From NCBI GenBank assembly GCA_002334985.1, contig DDBY01000241.1, positions 1-25,006 on the forward strand: a DNA stretch of 25,006 nt. The letters are read 5' to 3'. Position 1 is the stretch's first letter, and every line of letters begins with the position of its first letter. Shown one piece after another: positions 1 through 7,837 of the stretch. This stretch comes from Micavibrio sp. UBA2020. Lineage in GTDB: Bacteria > Pseudomonadota > Alphaproteobacteria > Micavibrionales > UBA2020. The notes beneath the pieces are model-generated. The model was not told the DNA's origin and made no database searches. It was given only the letters and a program-made list of their open reading frames with translations. The position numbers and the translations under genes were made by a program.

Positions 1-836
1 TCTTCCGGCGTCACGAATTTTTCGACGGCGGCGTGTTTGGTCGTCGGCTGCAAATACTGGCCAATGGTCAGGAAATCGACGTCAGCCGCGCGCAGGTCGT
101 CCATGACCTGCATGATTTCGGTTTTCGTCTCGCCAAGGCCGACCATGATGCCGGATTTGGTGAAAATCGTCGGGTCGATTTTCTTGACGCGGTTCAAAAG
201 CTCCAGCGACGTGAAATAGCGCGAGCCCGGACGGATAGTCGGATACAAACGCGGCACGGTTTCAAGGTTGTGGTTGAACACGTCAGGGCGCGCAGCGACA
301 ATCGCCTCGATAGCGCCTTCCTTGTCCTTGAAATCCGGCGTCAGAATCTCGACCGTGGTACCGGGCGACAGGCGGTGGATTTCGTTGATAGTCTTGACGA
401 ATTGCTCTGCCCCGCCGTCTTCGAGGTCGTCGCGGTCAACCGACGTGACCACAACGTGCTTAAGGCCGAGTTTTTGCACGCCAATGGCAACGCGCGCCGC
501 CTCGAACGGGTCGAGCTTATCGGGGATGCCCGTGGCGACGTTGCAGAAAGAGCAAGCACGCGTGCAGGTTGCCCCCAAAATCATAAATGTCGCATGTTTC
601 TGTTTCCAGCACTCCCCGATGTTCGGGCAGGCCGCCTCTTCGCAGACCGTCGCAAGTTTCAGATTGCGCATCAGCTTGGTGGTTTCGTGATATTCGGGCG
701 ATGTCGGCGCCTTGACGCGTATCCATTCCGGCTTGCGCAGCACGGGCGTATCCGGCCGGTTGCGCTTTTCGGGGTGCCGGTGTTCGGATTTTTTCTTTTC
801 GGGGGCGTTTTCGCCCTGCGGCGTATCTTGTTCCAT
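1..836 (-). CDS. lipA: Lipoyl synthase (partial, C-terminus off the left edge)
   Basis: Radical SAM enzyme that inserts two sulfurs into protein-bound octanoyl groups to make the lipoyl cofactor used by the E2 and E1-beta proteins encoded just upstream. The visible 278 residues contain both family cysteine sets: the auxiliary cluster CX4CX5C (C65, C70, C76) and the radical-SAM CX3CX2C (C91, C95, C98, within [10 protein letters not shown]). The family is usually about 300-330 residues, so some 40 C-terminal residues lie outside the window. The first 30 residues are a charged, Lys/Arg/Glu/Pro-rich extension. I chose the ATG at 836; an AGGA lies 13 nt upstream, which is far, and an in-frame TTG at 845 sits nearer to it, so the start is not certain. 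A terminator separates this gene from the pdh operon, so it probably has its own promoter. Confidence 0.97.
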   Translation of the reverse strand, partial: MEQDTPQGENAPEKKKSEHRHPEKRNRPDTPVLRKPEWIRVKAPTSPEYHETTKLMRNLKLATVCEEAACPNIGECWKQKHATFMILGATCTRACSFCNVATGIPDKLDPFEAARVAIGVQKLGLKHVVVTSVDRDDLEDGGAEQFVKTINEIHRLSPGTTVEILTPDFKDKEGAIEAIVAARPDVFNHNLETVPRLYPTIRPGSRYFTSLELLNRVKKIDPTIFTKSGIMVGLGETKTEIMQVMDDLRAADVDFLTIGQYLQPTTKHAAVEKFVTPE

Positions 837-865
837 GACGCTCAATCTGTCCTTTTTACGCGGTT

Positions 866-893
866 AATCTAGGACTATCTGTAAAAAGGGCAA
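866..893 (-). promoter_or_regulatory. Candidate lipA promoter overlapping the upstream terminator
   Basis: Reading the minus strand, TTGCCC (893-888) is followed after 16 nt by TAGATT (871-866); each matches four of six sigma-70 consensus bases. The -35 box is the right arm of the terminator stem that ends the upstream operon. It lies at a sensible distance from the lipA start at 836. This is inference from motif matching only. Confidence 0.35.
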
Positions 894-907
894 ACATTAT
901 TTTGCCC
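883..907 (-). terminator. Intrinsic terminator after the pdh/HAD operon
   Basis: On the minus strand a perfect 7-bp stem, GGGCAAA (907-901) with TTTGCCC (894-888), encloses a 6-nt loop and is followed directly by five T (887-883). It lies 22 bp past the stop codon of the HAD gene and before lipA, in the right orientation to end the pdhA-to-HAD transcript. Confidence 0.75.
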
Positions 908-929
908 AAGCCCACAATCATTCACATAA

Positions 930-1625
930 TCATACCGCTTTTGCAGTCAATCCCTGTTCCTGCCGTGCGTGAAAAGCGGCGGCCAGTTCGCGCATGGTAC
1001 TGAAACTGCGGTTCGGTTTCGCGGCCAGCACGGCTTCGCGCGCCTTTGGCGTCATGTGACTGCCGCCCAGATAGGCCCATACCTCCATCCCCGCCGCCTT
1101 CGCGCCGTGGATGCCGTGAATGCCATCTTCGATAACAAGGCAGGTTTCCGGCGCGCAGCGCAGCTGCTTCGCCGCATGCAGGAAAATATCCGGCGCGGGC
1201 TTTCCATTCCGCACCATATCGGCACTGTAGATGTGAGAGCCGAAAAAGCCGCGCAGCGCCGTCACGTCCAGCGTCAGGTGCAGCCGTGCAAGCTCGCTGC
1301 CCGATGCGACAGCGACGGGCACTTTGCAGCCTTGCAAAAATTCATGCACGCCGGGCGTTGCCTGCAAACGCTTTTCAAACGCTTCGTATTGTTCTGCCTT
1401 GTATGCGGCTTCGTCGAAACCGGCGCGAATATCGATACCGCTTTCCTCCGCGATTTCGGCGCAGATGCGGCGGAAATTTTTCCCCATGAAGCGGATAATA
1501 AAATTTTCCAGCGTCATGTTATAGCCAAGCGCGGCGAAATGGTCGAGCATCACGCCGCAGGCAATCACTTCGCTGTCAATCAGTACGCCGTCACAGTCCC
1601 AGATAATCGCGGAAAAGCCGTTCAT
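930..1625 (-). CDS. HAD-superfamily phosphatase/phosphomutase-like hydrolase
   Basis: A 231-residue haloacid dehalogenase-type hydrolase, cytoplasmic, acting on an unknown small phosphorylated metabolite. All four HAD motifs are visible: motif I DCDGVLIDSE with nucleophile D10 and acid/base D12; motif II in VAVASGS around S108; motif III lysine K142 in NGKPAPDIF; motif IV E166-D167. The helical region between motif I and about residue 90 fits a C1 cap, as in beta-phosphoglucomutase, phosphoglycolate phosphatase and related sugar-phosphate phosphatases; the sequence does not choose among them. In motif IV the common EDSxxG serine is glycine (EDGIHG). It begins 6 bp after the cysteine-rich membrane protein gene, so it is probably the last gene of the pdh transcript. 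A housekeeping repair role is possible but is inference. Confidence 0.9.
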   Translation of the reverse strand: MNGFSAIIWDCDGVLIDSEVIACGVMLDHFAALGYNMTLENFIIRFMGKNFRRICAEIAEESGIDIRAGFDEAAYKAEQYEAFEKRLQATPGVHEFLQGCKVPVAVASGSELARLHLTLDVTALRGFFGSHIYSADMVRNGKPAPDIFLHAAKQLRCAPETCLVIEDGIHGIHGAKAAGMEVWAYLGGSHMTPKAREAVLAAKPNRSFSTMRELAAAFHARQEQGLTAKAV

Positions 1626-1631
1626 GATGCC

Positions 1632-2084
1632 TTAAGGACACCCCGCAGCATTTTTGACAACGGCCAGCGTTGCCTGAAGATGAATGATGTACTGGCCTTC
1701 AATGCTTTTTTGTTCTTGTGCGTTTTCGACGACTTTGTCTTGCAGCTCGTCAACCTCGCCTTGCATCGACGCATCGGGCGCTGCGATAGCCGGCACCTTG
1801 TCGCTGGCAGCAAGCGCCAGACATACCGCCGTCGTTTTCGTATGCGCCTGCCAGCTGAACCAGGCCAGGCCGGCAATCAACGCGATAGCCAGAACGCGGC
1901 ACAGCGCACGGCAGCAGCAGGATGTTTTGCCGCACAGGCATTTTTTGGCACCGCAGCCACAGCCGCTCTTGGTGCCGCAATCGCCCTTCGTATCGCAGCA
2001 ACCGCCCGCGGTTTTAACTTCGGCCACTTTGGTGTCGCAAGACGGCTTGCCGCCGCAGCAGGATTTTTCGGTTTCCTTTGTCAT
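1632..2084 (-). CDS. Cysteine-rich, single-pass membrane protein of unknown function
   Basis: I do not recognise this 150-residue protein. Residues 1-62 hold 14 cysteines (9, 10, 16, 29, 30, 36, 42, 44, 49, 51, 56, 57, 58, 62), many in CC, CxC and CCC groups mixed with Gly and Lys, resembling metal-binding or metallothionein-like peptides. One hydrophobic segment follows (about 64-79), then an acidic/Gln-rich helical stretch (about 105-135). Arg59 and Arg63 just before the membrane segment suggest the Cys-rich part is cytoplasmic. Its ATG overlaps the lpdA stop codon (TAATG), so translation is probably coupled to lpdA, and the HAD gene starts 6 bp downstream. Metal storage, Fe-S or redox sensing are guesses. 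The coding frame is supported by the coupling and by the coherent layout of domains. Confidence 0.8.
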   Translation of the reverse strand: MTKETEKSCCGGKPSCDTKVAEVKTAGGCCDTKGDCGTKSGCGCGAKKCLCGKTSCCCRALCRVLAIALIAGLAWFSWQAHTKTTAVCLALAASDKVPAIAAPDASMQGEVDELQDKVVENAQEQKSIEGQYIIHLQATLAVVKNAAGCP

Positions 2085-3484
2085 TATATGTGCAAAGCCT
2101 TTCCATACGCGTCGAGCACGGATTCGTGCATCGCTTCGCTGATTGTGGGATGCGGGAAAATCGTGTGCATCAGGTCAAGTTCCGTCGTTTCCATCGTTTT
2201 GCCAACGACATATCCCTGAATCATTTCGGTCACTTCGGGGCCGACCATGTGTGCGCCCAGAAGTTCGCCCGTCTTCGCATCGAAAACGGTTTTAATCATG
2301 CCGTCCGTCTCGCCCAGCGCCACGGCCTTGCCGTTGCCGATGAAGGGGAAGCGACCGACTTTGACGTCATAGCCTTTTTCTTTCGCCTTCGCCTCGGTCA
2401 AACCGACGGACGCCACCTGCGGCGTGCAATAGGTGCAGCCCGGAATATTCTCGCGCTTCATCGGATGCACATCGGGCAGGCCTTTGATTTTCTCGATGCA
2501 AATAACACCTTCATGGCTTGCCTTGTGCGCCAGCCACGGGCCGGGCACGCAATCGCCGATGGCGTAAACGCCCGGCTCGTCCGTTTGCAGCCATTCGTTG
2601 ACGACAATATGGCCGCGGTCGAGTTTAACCTTTGTATTCTCAACGCCGATGTTTTCTGTATTGGCGACGATGCCGACAGCGGAAATGACGCGTTCGACTT
2701 TAATCTGCTCCGTCTTGCCGCCCGCTTCGACATGCACTGTCACATCGTTTGCGCCGCGGTCGAGTTTAACGACCTTCGCGCCCGTCATGATTTTCATGCC
2801 CTGCTTTTCAAACTGCTTGCGGGCAATCGCGGAAATTTCGGCGTCTTCCACCGGCATCACGTGGTCCATCACCTCGACCACCGTCACGTCCGCGCCCAGC
2901 TGGCGATAGAAGCTTGCAAATTCGATACCGATAGCACCGGAGCCGACGACCAAAACAGATTTCGGCATGGCTTCGGGGTTCATGGCTTCTTTATACGTCC
3001 AGACCAGTTTGCCATCCGGCTCCAGCCCCGGCAGCACGCGCGCGCGTGCGCCTGTGGCCAGAACAATATGTTTTGCCGCAATTGTCGCGACATTCTTGCC
3101 GTCTTTGGTTACATCAAGGCGGCCTTTGCCCAGCAATTTGCCGTGGCCGTCAAAAACCGTGACCTTGTTTTTCTTCATCAGGTGCTTGATGCCGCCCGAA
3201 AGCTGCGCGGCGACTTTGCGCGAACGTTCGATGATTTTTTTGAAATCGAAGCTGTAGCTGTCGATTTTAAAACCGTACTGGTCGGCATGTTGAATGAGGC
3301 TGTTTATTTCGGCCGAGCGCAACAACGCCTTGGTCGGGATGCAGCCCCAGTTCAGGCAGATACCGCCCAGATGCTCGCGCTCCACAATCGCCGTGCTGAA
3401 GCCCAGCTGCGCCGCGCGAATGGCGGCCACATAACCACCGGGCCCGCCGCCGACAACGACAACGTCGAAATTTTGTTCGGACAT
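2084..3484 (-). CDS. lpdA: Dihydrolipoyl dehydrogenase (E3)
   Basis: FAD-dependent E3 subunit that reoxidises dihydrolipoamide on E2 and passes electrons to NAD+. It has the N-terminal FAD-binding VVVGGGPGGY, the redox-active disulfide in GGICLNWGCIPTK (C43 and C48 from the chosen start), a second dinucleotide fold (VLVVGSGAIGIEFASF), an FAD-contacting GVYAIGDC, and the C-terminal catalytic FPHPTISEAM. About 466 residues is normal for the family. An in-frame GTG two codons upstream (3490) gives a longer frame, but the AAGG Shine-Dalgarno lies 7 nt before the ATG at 3484 and only 1 nt before the GTG, so I chose the ATG. The gene follows pdhC by 45 bp, and its stop overlaps the next gene's start. 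Confidence 0.97.
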   Translation of the reverse strand: MSEQNFDVVVVGGGPGGYVAAIRAAQLGFSTAIVEREHLGGICLNWGCIPTKALLRSAEINSLIQHADQYGFKIDSYSFDFKKIIERSRKVAAQLSGGIKHLMKKNKVTVFDGHGKLLGKGRLDVTKDGKNVATIAAKHIVLATGARARVLPGLEPDGKLVWTYKEAMNPEAMPKSVLVVGSGAIGIEFASFYRQLGADVTVVEVMDHVMPVEDAEISAIARKQFEKQGMKIMTGAKVVKLDRGANDVTVHVEAGGKTEQIKVERVISAVGIVANTENIGVENTKVKLDRGHIVVNEWLQTDEPGVYAIGDCVPGPWLAHKASHEGVICIEKIKGLPDVHPMKRENIPGCTYCTPQVASVGLTEAKAKEKGYDVKVGRFPFIGNGKAVALGETDGMIKTVFDAKTGELLGAHMVGPEVTEMIQGYVVGKTMETTELDLMHTIFPHPTISEAMHESVLDAYGKALHI

Positions 3485-3529
3485 GTTCACACCTTCTCGA
3501 TACCAGCGGCACGCGCCGGTTTTGAAAAA

Positions 3530-4813
3530 TTACAGCAGCAGACCCATCGGGTTTTCGATGAGTTTTTTGAATACCTGCAGGTATTCCGCGCCGACGGCAC
3601 CGTCAATCGCACGGTGGTCGAAAGACGCCGTGACGGTCATGACGTTGGCGATTTTCATCTGGCCTGCCTTGGCAATCACCCGCTCCTCACCCGCACCGAC
3701 GGCCAGAATGGCTGCCTGCGGCGGATTGATGATGGCGGAGAACTGGCTGATGCCGAACATGCCGAGGTTGGACACGGAAATCGTCCCGCCCTGGAATTCC
3801 TGCGGTTTCAGCTTGCCTTCCTTCGCGCGCGCGCCGAGGTCTTTCATTTCAGACGAAATGACTTTGAGGCTCTTGTTCGCGGCATCGACGATAATCGGCG
3901 TAATCAAACCGTTCGGCGTTGAGACAGCGACGGATACGTCCGCGCGCGTGTACTGCACAATGTTATCATCCGTCCACGACACGTTGGCCGCAGGGAATTT
4001 TTGCAGCGCCACGGCCGTTGCCTTGATGATGAAATCATTCACCGAGATTTTAAGCCCGTCCATGCTGTCGTTCAGCTGTTTGCGCAGCACAAGCAGCGCA
4101 TCCAGTTCGCAATCCACCGTCAGGTAGAAATGCGGCACGGTCTGTTTGGATTCAGACAGGCGGCGGGCAATAACTTTACGCACGCCGGAATTGGGCGTGA
4201 GCGTATAGGGAATGCCGTAAGCATCGGCGAGCGCCTGCGCGTTGACAGACGATGCGGCAGGCGTAAAGCTGCCGCCCGATGCCGCTGCCTTGGGCGCAGC
4301 TGCGCCTGCGGGCGCTTTATCAAGGTCGGCTTTGACGATACGGCCATGCGGGCCGGAGCCCTTGACGGCGGACAGGTCGATGCCTTTTTCCTTGGCGATG
4401 CGTTTGGCAAGCGGGCTTGCAAAAACGCGGCCGGCAGATTTGGCTTGCGCGGGCGTTGCAACCGCCATCGCGGGGGCGGGCTTTGCAGCCTCCGCCGCGG
4501 GCTGGTTGGCGGGCGTTACCGTTTTCGGCGCGGCGGCAGCGGGCGCTTTGGCAAGGGCGGATGCGTCTTCGCCCTCTTCCAGAAGCATCGCAATCAGGCT
4601 GTTGACCTTCACGCCGTCCGTGCCCGCGGGCACGACGATTTTGGCAAGCACGCCCTCATCGACCGCTTCGACTTCCATCGTTGCCTTGTCGGTTTCAATC
4701 TCGGCAATCACGTCGCCGGCTTTGACTTTATCGCCTTCTTTTTTGACCCACTTGGCAAGCTTGCCTTCGGTCATCGTCGGCGACAGGGCGGGCATCAGGA
4801 CATTATGCGGCAT
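3530..4813 (-). CDS. pdhC: Dihydrolipoamide acetyltransferase (pyruvate dehydrogenase E2)
   Basis: E2 core of the pyruvate dehydrogenase complex; transfers acetyl groups from lipoate to CoA. The order is: one lipoyl domain (1-80, lipoyl-lysine K43 in ETDKATM); an Ala/Pro-rich linker (about 85-128); the peripheral-subunit-binding domain (about 131-165, [14 protein letters not shown] and GPHGRI); a second Ala-rich linker; and the catalytic domain, ending with the active-site motif DHRAIDG (H400, D404). Length 427 is usual for the single-lipoyl alphaproteobacterial form. The gene overlaps the end of pdhB by 11 bp, with an AAGAAGG Shine-Dalgarno 6 nt before its ATG. The lipoyl domain is nearly identical to that of PdhB. 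Confidence 0.98.
   Translation of the reverse strand: MPHNVLMPALSPTMTEGKLAKWVKKEGDKVKAGDVIAEIETDKATMEVEAVDEGVLAKIVVPAGTDGVKVNSLIAMLLEEGEDASALAKAPAAAAPKTVTPANQPAAEAAKPAPAMAVATPAQAKSAGRVFASPLAKRIAKEKGIDLSAVKGSGPHGRIVKADLDKAPAGAAAPKAAASGGSFTPAASSVNAQALADAYGIPYTLTPNSGVRKVIARRLSESKQTVPHFYLTVDCELDALLVLRKQLNDSMDGLKISVNDFIIKATAVALQKFPAANVSWTDDNIVQYTRADVSVAVSTPNGLITPIIVDAANKSLKVISSEMKDLGARAKEGKLKPQEFQGGTISVSNLGMFGISQFSAIINPPQAAILAVGAGEERVIAKAGQMKIANVMTVTASFDHRAIDGAVGAEYLQVFKKLIENPMGLLL
4652..4798 (-). repeat. Lipoyl-domain duplication, copy in pdhC
   Basis: This codes for lipoyl residues 6-54 of PdhC and matches 6027-6173 in pdhB. By hand alignment 129 of 147 bases agree, and 17 of the 18 differences are silent, leaving one Val/Ile change. 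It is a diverged coding repeat, not a mobile element. Confidence 0.85.
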
Positions 4814-6188
4814 AGGTCACCTTCTTCGCGGCGTCGATGATATGTTCTTCCTGCGGCAGCGCGAGCTTTTCAAGGTTCGCGGCATAGGGCATCGGCACAT
4901 CCGCGCCATGCACACGCACGACGGGCGCGTCGAGGTAATCGAAGCACTGTTCCATCATCAGCGCCGCCATTTCGGAGCCCATACCCGCATACGGCCAGCC
5001 TTCTTCGACAGAAATCAGGCGGTTGGTTTTCTTGACGGATTCGACAATCGTTGCCGTATCCAGCGGGCGCAGCGTGCGCAGGTTGATAACCTCCGCGCTG
5101 ATGCCTTGTGCGGCCAGTTTTTCCGCCGCTTGCAGCGCGACGCCGACCATACGGCTGAAGGCCGTGATGGTGACATCGGTGCCCGCGCGTTCGATTTTCG
5201 CCTTGCCGATGGGCAGGATGAAATCGGGGTCGGCCGGAACGTCGAAAGACTGTCCGTACATGATTTCGTTTTCAAGGAACACAACGGGGTTCGGGTCGCG
5301 GATAGCGGCTTTGAGAAGCCCTTTCGCATCCGCCGAAGACCAGGGCGCAATCACTTTCAAACCCGGGCAATGCGCGTACCACGATGCAAAGCACTGGGAG
5401 TGCTGCGCACCCACGCGCGACGCCGCGCCGTTCGGCCCGCGGAACACGATGGGGCAACCCAGCTGGCCGCCCGCCATGTAAAGCGTTTTGCCGGCGGAGT
5501 TGATGATGTGGTCAATCGCCTGCATGGCGAAGTTCCACGTCATGAATTCCGTGACAGGTTTCAGACCGGCAAAGGCCGCACCAACTGCGATACCAGCAAA
5601 GCCGTATTCGGTAATCGGCGTATCAATCACGCGTTTGTCGCCGAATTCCTGCAAAAGGCCCTGGGTGACTTTATACGCGCCCTGATATTCGGCGACTTCT
5701 TCACCCATGACGAAAACTTCGCCATCGCGGCGCATTTCTTCGGCCATGGCGTCGCGCAGTGCTTCGCGTACGGTGACGCTGACGGTCGGACCCGTCCATT
5801 CCTTTTCCGCAGCAGGCGCGGCGGCAGCAGGCTGCGCGGGCGTTTGCGTGGGCAGGCAGGACGGATTGACGAAAGGCGCATCTTCATGCGCGGCCTTCGG
5901 TGCCGGCGCAGCCGATGCAGCGGTGGAAATATCCACAGCACTTTCGCCGTCTTCGAGCAGCACGGCAATCGGCGTATTGACAGCAACGCCATCGGTGCCT
6001 TCGGCCACGAGGATTTTGCCAATCACGCCTTCGTCAACGGCTTCGACTTCCATCGTCGCCTTGTCGGTTTCAATTTCGGCGATAACATCGCCGGCTTTGA
6101 TTTTGTCGCCCTCTTTCTTGACCCATTTGGCAAGTTTGCCTTCGGTCATGGTCGGGGACAGTGCGGGCATCAGGATTTGAATGGACAT
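4803..6188 (-). CDS. pdhB: Pyruvate dehydrogenase E1 component, beta subunit with N-terminal lipoyl domain
   Basis: Beta subunit of the thiamine-diphosphate-dependent E1, which decarboxylates pyruvate and reductively acetylates lipoate. Residues 1-80 form a complete lipoyl domain (K43 in ETDKATM). An Ala/Pro-rich linker to about residue 130 precedes the E1-beta fold, with [36 protein letters not shown] and the late [17 protein letters not shown]. The lipoyl-E1-beta fusion (461 residues against about 330 for a plain E1-beta) is characteristic of alphaproteobacteria. The ATG follows the pdhA stop by 3 bp. It overlaps pdhC by 11 bp, consistent with coupled translation and stoichiometric subunits. 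The lipoyl domain would itself need lipoylation by the LipA pathway. Confidence 0.98.
   Translation of the reverse strand: MSIQILMPALSPTMTEGKLAKWVKKEGDKIKAGDVIAEIETDKATMEVEAVDEGVIGKILVAEGTDGVAVNTPIAVLLEDGESAVDISTAASAAPAPKAAHEDAPFVNPSCLPTQTPAQPAAAAPAAEKEWTGPTVSVTVREALRDAMAEEMRRDGEVFVMGEEVAEYQGAYKVTQGLLQEFGDKRVIDTPITEYGFAGIAVGAAFAGLKPVTEFMTWNFAMQAIDHIINSAGKTLYMAGGQLGCPIVFRGPNGAASRVGAQHSQCFASWYAHCPGLKVIAPWSSADAKGLLKAAIRDPNPVVFLENEIMYGQSFDVPADPDFILPIGKAKIERAGTDVTITAFSRMVGVALQAAEKLAAQGISAEVINLRTLRPLDTATIVESVKKTNRLISVEEGWPYAGMGSEMAALMMEQCFDYLDAPVVRVHGADVPMPYAANLEKLALPQEEHIIDAAKKVTYAA
6027..6173 (-). repeat. Lipoyl-domain duplication, copy in pdhB
   Basis: Partner of 4652-4798: about 88% identical at base level over 147 bp by hand alignment, with almost only third-position differences. 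It reflects a shared lipoyl domain kept nearly identical at protein level. Confidence 0.85.
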
Positions 6189-6191
6189 GGA

Positions 6192-7214
6192 TTAACCCTC
6201 CACCAGAATGTCGGTCCAAAGCTCGGACGGGTCCGGCTCGGGGCTTTGCTGCGCGAATTCGGCGGATTCATTCACAACCGCCTTCACGTCTTTTTCGATT
6301 TTTTTGAAATCATCCTCGGCGAACTTGCCCGTGGCCAGAATAGCCTTGCGGATTTGTTCGATGGGGTCGTGGTTTTCTTTCATCATCTCGACTTCTTCTT
6401 TCGAGCGGTATTTGCCCGGGTCAGACATCGAGTGGCCGCGGTAGCGGTAGGTATCGAATTCGAGAATATAGGGGCCGTTGCCGCTGCGGACGTATTCGAC
6501 CGCTTTCAACGCGGCGGCGCGTACCGTCAGCACATCCATACCATCGACTTTTTCGCCCGGAATGTCATAGCCTTCGCCACGTTTATACAGCACGCCCGCC
6601 GCGTGACGCGTCTGGCTGGTGCCCATACCGTATTTGTTGTTTTCGATGACGAAAATCACCGGCAGTTTCCACAGCGACGCCATGTTATAGGCTTCGTAAA
6701 TCTGCCCCTGGTTCGCAGCGCCGTCGCCGTAGTAAGCCGTGCAAACGCCGTTGTCGCCCTTGTATTTATGCGCAAAAGCCAGACCTGCACCGAGCGGCCC
6801 CGTCGCGCCCACGATACCATGGCCGCCATAGAAACCCTTTTCGCGGCTGAACATGTGCATGGAGCCACCCTTGCCGCGTGAATAACCGCCCTTGCGACCC
6901 GCCAGTTCGGCCATGACGCCGTTTGCGGACATGCCGCAGGCCAGCATGTGGCCGTGGTCGCGGTAAGCGGTGATGACGGTGTCTTGCGGCTGCAGCGCGG
7001 ACTGCATACCGACAACCACAGCTTCCTGCCCGATATAAAGGTGGCAGAAACCGCCGATAAGACCCATGCCGTAAAGCTGGCCGGCCTTTTCTTCAAAACG
7101 GCGGATAAGGAGCATGTCCTTGAAATATTCGAGCATCTGTTCCGGCGATGCGATGTTGGACGGCGATTTGACCGTCTCCAGTTTAGCCTTGCCGGATGTA
7201 GGGGTGCTTGCCAC
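6192..7214 (-). CDS. pdhA: Pyruvate dehydrogenase E1 component, alpha subunit
   Basis: Alpha subunit of E1, carrying most of the thiamine diphosphate/Mg site. The ThDP motif GDG(163-165)AANQG ends with the ENN at 191-193 about 28 residues later. Other family landmarks are GFCHLYIGQEAV (substrate channel), AYRDHGHMLACG, and the phosphorylation-loop-like region YRYRGHSMSDPGKYRSKEEV. Length 340 is typical. The frame begins with GTG at 7214, preceded by AAGAGG with a 7-nt spacing, so the GTG start looks real. It is first in the pdhA-pdhB-pdhC-lpdA chain and lies 120 bp after ftsB, room enough for a separate promoter. Confidence 0.97.
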   Translation of the reverse strand: MASTPTSGKAKLETVKSPSNIASPEQMLEYFKDMLLIRRFEEKAGQLYGMGLIGGFCHLYIGQEAVVVGMQSALQPQDTVITAYRDHGHMLACGMSANGVMAELAGRKGGYSRGKGGSMHMFSREKGFYGGHGIVGATGPLGAGLAFAHKYKGDNGVCTAYYGDGAANQGQIYEAYNMASLWKLPVIFVIENNKYGMGTSQTRHAAGVLYKRGEGYDIPGEKVDGMDVLTVRAAALKAVEYVRSGNGPYILEFDTYRYRGHSMSDPGKYRSKEEVEMMKENHDPIEQIRKAILATGKFAEDDFKKIEKDVKAVVNESAEFAQQSPEPDPSELWTDILVEG

Positions 7215-7334
7215 GGGGGAGCCTCTTTATGCGGTTGAAATAGACCCCCTTAATTAATCTTTTGGCCGCAGCTTTGCAAGCGCAGCCGTCACTTTTGGCG
7301 CGTTTTGTGTTTCACATAAATAATAACAGAAAGA

Positions 7335-7673
7335 TTATTTCAGGCGGCTTTGTACAATCACGCGCTCTTCGGGCTTCATATAGCCCAGAACCACCCGCAC
7401 CCGCTCGTCCAGCAGGTCGAGGTCGAGGCTTTCAGGGCGCATCAGCCGCACGCGGTTTTCGAGGTCTTCGCGGTCAGCCTTTTTCTGGGCAAGTTTTTGT
7501 TCCGCCGTCACCAGTTTGATGTCCAGACCTTTACGCGCAAAATAGCCGCGGTCGCCATGCACGAGATGGTAGCCGAAATACAAAAACAGGCCGAAGCTGA
7601 GGATGGTTACCAGACTGCGGGAAATCGATTTCGGTTTTTGGGGCTGTTTATGCGGCGCTCTCATACTTTCCAT
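7335..7673 (-). CDS. ftsB: FtsB/DivIC-family septum formation initiator
   Basis: A small bitopic division protein of about 112 residues. A basic cytoplasmic N-terminus (1-18) is followed by one transmembrane helix (about 20-38), a short linker, a coiled-coil rich in Glu/Lys/Leu (about 50-80) and the family's C-terminal motif ESLDLDLLDERVRVVLGYM. FtsB homologues form a complex with FtsL and FtsQ at the septum and help activate septal peptidoglycan synthesis. Placement beside eno/kdsA and pdhA is a common alphaproteobacterial arrangement. The start could be the ATG at 7673 or the one at 7664; the latter has GGA four bases ahead. I kept the longer form. Confidence 0.85.
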   Translation of the reverse strand: MESMRAPHKQPQKPKSISRSLVTILSFGLFLYFGYHLVHGDRGYFARKGLDIKLVTAEQKLAQKKADREDLENRVRLMRPESLDLDLLDERVRVVLGYMKPEERVIVQSRLK

Positions 7674-7764
7674 GGAATCACAGACGAGTCATAACGTCAA
7701 CTAAAAAGGCTTTGATTCAATGATTTATCACTCGCCGCCCCGCTGCACCATTCGAAAATACATA

Positions 7765-7792
7765 TTGACAGTGACGCCGCGCGCTTTACATT
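7765..7792 (+). promoter_or_regulatory. Sigma-70-like promoter for kdsA
   Basis: A perfect -35 TTGACA (7765-7770), a 16-nt spacer and TACATT (7787-7792, four of six consensus bases). Transcription would start near 7800 and give a leader of about 38 nt before the kdsA ATG at 7838. The site lies between divergent ftsB and kdsA. Confidence 0.6.
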
Positions 7793-7837
7793 CAGGGCGA
7801 AAACAGATTTTTCCTTTATTGAAAGGCTTTTTCGCGC

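Noticed and set aside
4813..6188. Presence of a lipoyl domain on PdhB as a novel fusion
   Set aside because: This architecture is well known in alphaproteobacterial pyruvate dehydrogenase.
2078..6881. Very long open frames on the plus strand opposite lpdA, pdhC and pdhB (over 600 and 800 codons)
   Set aside because: They are antisense to genes with full sets of catalytic motifs, and their translations are Arg/His/Phe-rich with no recognisable domain. Such frames are expected opposite GC-rich coding sequence.
7253..7290. Hairpin-like GC-rich stretch and a weak TTGCAA/ATTAAT pair between ftsB and pdhA
   Set aside because: The stem needs a bulge and has no T run on either strand, and the spacer of 15 is short. 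Too weak to call a terminator or promoter, although a pdhA promoter probably lies in this 120-bp gap.
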